64,000 bases of DNA. Source: Ottowia massiliensis (GTDB lineage: Bacteria > Pseudomonadota > Gammaproteobacteria > Burkholderiales > Burkholderiaceae_C). The stretch lies in the NCBI RefSeq assembly GCF_900240305.1, contig NZ_LT964854.1, forward strand, positions 1,488,001-1,552,000. Reading direction: 5' to 3'. Shown piece after piece: positions 60,804 through 64,000 of this stretch (its first letter is position 1; every line of letters starts with the position of its first letter). The notes below the pieces were generated by a model, which ran no database searches, was not told the origin of the DNA, and saw only the letters and a program-made list of their open reading frames with translations. The translations under genes were made by a program, and so were the position numbers.

Positions 60804-61055
60804 GTTAAATTACCTGCATTGGGGCTTGTTTGCCCCTTTCCTTTAGTTGAAGCGAAAGAAACTATGGCAAAACTAAATAAAGGAGATTGCTTAGAAATTG
60901 AGTTTGATTGTACTCAAGCTACAGAAGCTATCCCTGCATGGGCTGCCGAGGAAGGCTATGAAGTGACAAATTATGAACAAATTGATGACGCCAAATGGAC
61001 GATTACCGTGATGAAACAGACCTCAAAGTGCGGTCAAGAAACAAAATTTATGTAG
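60804..61055 (+). CDS. TusA/SirA-like sulfur-carrier domain protein, 5'-truncated
   Basis: Small protein with the TusA signature LGLVCPFPLVEAKETMAKLN (CPxP) followed by GDCLEIEFDC and the two-layer fold pattern ending WTITVMKQ. TusA-like proteins carry persulfide sulfur for tRNA thiolation or related pathways. The native start codon and about four to six residues are missing at the left junction. In frame, GTG 60753 in host DNA would give a chimeric start; ATG 60864 would lose the catalytic Cys. Codon use is strongly AT-rich. Confidence 0.7.
   Translation, partial: VKLPALGLVCPFPLVEAKETMAKLNKGDCLEIEFDCTQATEAIPAWAAEEGYEVTNYEQIDDAKWTITVMKQTSKCGQETKFM
61026..61034 (+). other. Haemophilus-type DNA uptake signal sequence (core AAGTGCGGT)
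   Basis: The context CAAAGTGCGGTCAAGAAA contains the exact 9-base core plus the usual following CA. It lies in the 3' coding end of the TusA-like gene. Confidence 0.75.
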
Positions 61056-61188
61056 CCGTAGCACAACGCTGAAATGACGACCTCTGAGCTTGTTGGCGTG
61101 TAAGTAAGGTTAGCGCCACACAAATAAGCTGGACGGCATCCTGTATTTCTTCTGGTATTACGCCTCTCTATTGATTTCGTGATGATTT

Positions 61189-61590
61189 ATGACCCGAATT
61201 AATCTTGTCCCGCCGAGTGAATTGTGCGATCAACATTTGCTTGCCGAACACCGCGAACTTACCCGTATTCCCAACGCTGTTGCCAAAGGGAAATTTCACC
61301 TAAAAGGCCAACCGACGGAATATAAACTGGGTGAGGGCCATGTGCGGTTTTTCTTTAATAAAATGGCCTTCTTGAAGAAACGTTATGATGCGCTTCATGC
61401 CGAATGCAGAGCGCGTGGTTTCAACGTGACATATATTTGGCCGCAAGAACTCAGCACCGATGCCGCATTATGGCTGGATTATACCCCCACTGAACAAGCC
61501 CTGGCCACCAATCGCCAACGGATTGAGGAAAGAATGCCGGCAAAGGCCAGATTTACAGACAGGAAGATTCTCTTGGAAAATGATTCGTAA
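61189..61590 (+). CDS. T4 endonuclease V-like pyrimidine dimer DNA glycosylase
   Basis: 133 residues, close in layout to phage T4 DenV: MTRINLVPPSELCDQHLLAE, then HRELTRIP. Catalytic Thr2 (N-terminal after Met removal) and Glu23 are present, as are Arg3, Arg22 and Arg26. GEGHVRFFFNKMAFLKKRYD matches the DenV core LGAGHVTFFYDKLEFLRKR. The enzyme excises UV-induced cyclobutane dimers by a combined glycosylase/AP-lyase reaction. AT-rich codon use marks it as foreign; homologues occur in Pasteurellaceae and Neisseriaceae. The C-terminus after about 115 diverges from T4. Confidence 0.9.
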   Translation: MTRINLVPPSELCDQHLLAEHRELTRIPNAVAKGKFHLKGQPTEYKLGEGHVRFFFNKMAFLKKRYDALHAECRARGFNVTYIWPQELSTDAALWLDYTPTEQALATNRQRIEERMPAKARFTDRKILLENDS

Positions 61591-61617
61591 ATCACTGACT
61601 GTGATTTATTCCTCTAA

Positions 61618-61929
61618 TCAAACGTGGAAATAATGCGGAGTACGAATGGTATAAGCAGAGGTGCTTTCCACTTCCACGCAATCCACCAGCTCGAGGCCAG
61701 GAAAGCACAGCCGCCAGTACAGCTCGCGCCGCTGCACGGGTTCTTCGGGCGAGAGCAGGCGCAGGCCAGCCACGCGCGCCATGAGCGCGGCGGCAATGGC
61801 GTTGGCGTGGGAGGCGTACTTGATGAAATCGGCAGGGCCGATTTCGATCACGCCGTCTTGATCGGCCACCCGCACGATGTGCGAGCCGGCGGGGATGGGG
61901 CGGGCGGGTTCATTGGGCGCTGGCGCCAT
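61618..61929 (-). pseudogene. N-terminal part of a host gene in the ABC importer operon, fused to foreign tail
   Basis: 103 codons on the minus strand: PIPAGSHIVRVADQDGVIEI ... NAIAAALMARVAGLRLLSPE ... YWRLCFPGLELVDCVEVES, all with host codon use. The last 15 codons (TSAYTIRTPHYFHV and stop) are AT-rich, so the reading frame probably runs from host into inserted DNA. The start overlaps the end of the substrate-binding protein gene. The C-terminal half of the original gene is probably at 60492-60803. Family not recognised. Confidence 0.6.
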
Positions 61930-62872
61930 CCAGCGCGGCGGGGGCGACGAGGGCGCGCACATCCACGCGGTTGCGCATCATGCCGTTGTCCAGCATGAAC
62001 TGCATGTCGGCTTCCAGGGCGCGGAAGTCGCTTTCGCTCAGGCGCTGGGTGAAGTGCGTCCAGTCGTAGAGCTGGCGGGCTTCTTGCTCGCTTACGTTTT
62101 GCAAGCGCGCGCCCAAGGCAATGGCCTCTTCGCGGTGCGCCTGAATCCACTGCCAGGCTTCGTCATGCGCGGCCACCACGGCCTGTACGCGGTCGGGGTG
62201 CGCTTTCAGGAATTTTTCGCTGGCGGTCATGGTCAGCAAGGGCGTGAGCAAACCGGTGGCGCGCGCCAGCACATGGGCGCCGTCTTTTTGCGCGTTGAGC
62301 ACGAAATTGGCCGCCAGCAGCGCCGCGTCGGCCTTGCCGCTTTGCACGGCGGCAAAGGCCTGCGGCAGGTCCATTTGCACGAAATTGACTTGCTGCACGC
62401 TCATGCCCTCGCGCGCCAGCGCGGCGGCCAGCAACTGGTGCAGCACGGTGCCCTTGGGGCCGGCGACGGTCTTGCCCTTCAGATCAGCCACCGCGCGTGG
62501 GCCACCCTTGGCGGCCACGATGGCGAAAACGTCCGTCGGGCGCGCAACGCCCGCGATGATGCGCACAGGGTTGCCTTCGCCATTGGCCATCAGCACGGAG
62601 GCGGTGTTCATCACGCCGCCTATGTCCAGATCGCCGCTGGCCAGCGCCTGCGCTTGCTTGGCGCCGGAGGTGATTTCAGGCCACTGCGCCTGCAGGCCCA
62701 GCGGCTCCAGGCGTTTTTGCAAGATGCCCTTTTCCTTCATCACCATCAATTGCAGATTGAAGGGCGCGCGCACGTAGCTGATGCGCAGCGGCTTGGGTTC
62801 CTGCCGGGCATGAGCCGCCGGGGCGGCCAGCGCCGAAAGCAGGCACAGGGTGAAAAAGAAACGTCTTTTCAT
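61910..62872 (-). CDS. ABC transporter substrate-binding protein (sulfonate/nitrate/taurine type)
   Basis: 320 residues. Sec signal peptide (FFFTLCLLSALAAPAAHA). NMT1/SsuA-type periplasmic-binding fold with LRISYVRAPFNLQLMVMKEK, ALASGDLDIGGVMNTASVLM, DLKGKTVAGPKGTVLHQLLA and KADAALLAANFVLNAQKDG. The aliphatic-sulfonate, taurine, nitrate and thiamine-precursor groups share this fold; the ligand cannot be assigned. Order on the minus strand is permease - ATPase - binding protein - unknown gene. Confidence 0.85.
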   Translation of the reverse strand: MKRRFFFTLCLLSALAAPAAHARQEPKPLRISYVRAPFNLQLMVMKEKGILQKRLEPLGLQAQWPEITSGAKQAQALASGDLDIGGVMNTASVLMANGEGNPVRIIAGVARPTDVFAIVAAKGGPRAVADLKGKTVAGPKGTVLHQLLAAALAREGMSVQQVNFVQMDLPQAFAAVQSGKADAALLAANFVLNAQKDGAHVLARATGLLTPLLTMTASEKFLKAHPDRVQAVVAAHDEAWQWIQAHREEAIALGARLQNVSEQEARQLYDWTHFTQRLSESDFRALEADMQFMLDNGMMRNRVDVRALVAPAALDGASAQ

Positions 62873-62896
62873 GAAATACAGCTCCTTTGTGAAAGC

Positions 62897-63673
62897 TCAG
62901 GGGAAAGAAACAGGAGAAACCGGAGCGGCCGCAGAGACGGAAAGGGCAGAAGATGCGTCAGCGGCGCACAGGGCCTGCACGATCTGGCTTCTGGCCTCGT
63001 CCGTGCGCCAGGGCGCGTTCCACTGCCGCGCCACGCGCCCGGCCTGCATCACGAACAGGCGGCGGCCCAGCGCAAGGGCCTCGTCCACGTCATGCGTGAC
63101 GAACAGGCAGGTGGTTTGCCGCGTGGCGATGAGCTGGCGCAGGGCCGCCTGCAAGCTGCGCCGCGTGATGGCGTCCAGCGCGGCAAACGGCTCGTCCATC
63201 AGCAGCAGGCGCGGCTCGCGCAGCAGGGCGCGCGCAATGCCCACCCGCTGGGCCATGCCGCCCGAAAGCTCATGCGGAAACAGCGCCTGCGCGCCCGCCA
63301 GCTGCACCACTTCCAGCGCCTGGCCGATGCGCTGCGCCTTCTGTGCCCGCTTCATGCCCCTGCGATGGGCCAGCGCCAGCCCCAGGTTCTCGCCCACCGT
63401 CAGCCAGCGCAACAGGCGCGGGGCCTGAAACACCATCGCGCAATCCTGCGGCCGCGCCAGCACCTGGCCTGCATCCGGCGGCAGCAGACCGGCCGCCACG
63501 CGCAGCAGCGTGGACTTGCCGCAGCCCGAAGCCCCCAGCAGGCAATTGATGGCGCCAGCTTCCAGCGCCAGCGAGGCATCGCGCAGCACCGGCCGCCCGC
63601 CCAGGCGCAGGCTCACGCCCTCAAGCACGGCCTCAAGTGCGGCCCCGAGTGCGGCAACAGGCGCTTCGCTCAC
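62897..63673 (-). CDS. ABC transporter ATP-binding protein (SsuB/TauB type)
   Basis: 258 residues. Walker A GASGCGKSTLLRVAAG, Q-loop MVFQAPRLLRW, signature ELSGGMAQRVGIARAL, Walker B RLLLMDEPFAALD and H-loop FVTHDVDEAL are all intact. The Pro-Arg-Leu-Leu-Arg-Trp segment is typical of the nitrate/sulfonate/taurine subgroup. GTG 63673 overlaps the permease stop (GTGA). Confidence 0.9.
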   Translation of the reverse strand: MSEAPVAALGAALEAVLEGVSLRLGGRPVLRDASLALEAGAINCLLGASGCGKSTLLRVAAGLLPPDAGQVLARPQDCAMVFQAPRLLRWLTVGENLGLALAHRRGMKRAQKAQRIGQALEVVQLAGAQALFPHELSGGMAQRVGIARALLREPRLLLMDEPFAALDAITRRSLQAALRQLIATRQTTCLFVTHDVDEALALGRRLFVMQAGRVARQWNAPWRTDEARSQIVQALCAADASSALSVSAAAPVSPVSFP

Positions 63674-64000
63674 GCAGCCACCTCCGGAAAGCGCCGCCCC
63701 AGCAAAGCGGCGGCCGCGCGCTGAAAGGCCCAATCCATCGCCCAGCCCAGCAGGCCGATGACCAGAATGCCCGCCATCACCACGTCCGTGCGCTGCAACT
63801 CCTGCGCATCAAGAATCAGATAACCCAGCCCGCTGCCCGCCGCAATCAGCGCCCGCCAGCTGTAGCCAAAACCCAGGCGCACTCCCGTCACCAGCGAAGG
63901 CACGGCCGCCGGCGCCGCAATGCAAGCCACATACGCCCAGCGCGGCAAATCCAGGCTGCGCGCCAGCTCGTCGTCTTGCGCCGTCACGCAGCGAAAGCCG
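63670..64000 (-). CDS. ABC transporter permease (SsuC/TauC type), 5' end outside window
   Basis: The frame is open to the window edge on the minus strand; 109 residues are visible. The EAA-type loop is seen: DELARSLDLPRWAYVACIAA then PAAVPSLVTGVRLGFGYSWR, followed by SGLGYLILDAQ and two hydrophobic helices. These are the C-terminal half of a BPD_transp_1 permease. Confidence 0.88.
   Translation of the reverse strand, partial: GFRCVTAQDDELARSLDLPRWAYVACIAAPAAVPSLVTGVRLGFGYSWRALIAAGSGLGYLILDAQELQRTDVVMAGILVIGLLGWAMDWAFQRAAAALLGRRFPEVAA

Larger units (their letters stand above)
60804..61660. other. AT-rich horizontally acquired insert (Pasteurellaceae-like)
   Basis: Base composition drops sharply from about 60804 to about 61660, with codon use (AAA, TTA, GAA, ATT, ACT) unlike any neighbour. 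It contains a TusA-like gene lacking its first codons, an uptake-signal word, a T4 endonuclease V-like gene and an AT-rich tail that replaces the end of a host gene. No transposase, integrase or terminal repeats are seen, which fits uptake and recombination of a linear fragment. Edges are judged by eye to within about 20 bases. Confidence 0.8.

Noticed and set aside
60804..61660. Island considered as a prophage remnant because of the T4-like enzyme
   Set aside because: No phage structural, integrase or lysis genes; the linked TusA-like gene and the uptake word fit bacterial chromosomal DNA from a Pasteurellaceae-like donor better.

Overview
The window is GC-rich bacterial chromosome from the Burkholderiales, most like the Comamonadaceae. 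The main evidence is the run hisS - yfgM-type gene - bamB - der - hfq - hflX - hflK - hflC, the rsmB - DUF4390 - ntrY - ntrX-like run beside tRNA-Phe, a complete type II secretion (T2SS) cluster in the order E-F-G-H-I-J-K-L-M-C-D, and intergenic repeats of a kind I associate with this family. The genus cannot be fixed from the sequence alone. One short AT-rich segment carries a Pasteurellaceae DNA-uptake word, which suggests a host that shares a mucosal or oral habitat with Haemophilus-like bacteria.

Layout. 1-1126: 3' part of an acyl-CoA ligase (fadD-like). 1515-12872: T2SS operon. Two pseudopilin genes (gspI, gspK) are open through a copy of an interspersed repeat placed in front of the prepilin cleavage site. 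gspC is broken by a run of N and by what looks like an assembly chimera. 13616-17278: small lipoprotein, abundant-type surface protein, PpiC foldase. 17428-20637: polysaccharide ABC exporter (wzm/wzt) and a methyltransferase. 20862-23899: periplasmic thioredoxin-like protein, then kdsD-kdsC-lptC on the minus strand. 24044-30765: AmpG-like permease, ilvE, zinc-finger protein, double-domain glycosyltransferase and O-antigen ligase. 30984-33515: Fur-box-preceded tonB-exbB-exbD-hemP. 33837-34720: ohrR-ohr. 34918-35008: tRNA-Ser(CGA). 35575-45142: usp, hflC-hflK-hflX, hfq, der, bamB, yfgM-type gene, hisS. 45316-49815: a large DUF11/SdrD-like surface protein with a VPTL (IPTL-CTERM-like) C-terminus. 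50207-57264: methyltransferase, LemA, tRNA-Phe, NtrX-like/NtrY, DUF4390, RsmB. 57398-60436: MBL hydrolase, xth, pyrE, DUF4124 protein. 60492-61929: a host gene apparently split by an AT-rich insert carrying a TusA-like gene and a T4 endonuclease V-like gene. 61910-64000: sulfonate/nitrate/taurine-type ABC importer, running off the end.

Envelope work dominates: secretion (T2SS), lipopolysaccharide core precursor and O-antigen export and ligation, outer-membrane protein assembly (BamB), energy transduction (TonB-ExbBD) and two large surface proteins.

The most unusual whole-window signal is a 77-78 bp interspersed repeat. There are about 16 full copies plus one partial copy. Each is bounded by direct words like GGAGCAAAT and lies between tandem or convergent genes, never in a divergent promoter region. 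Some copies are translated as part of genes.
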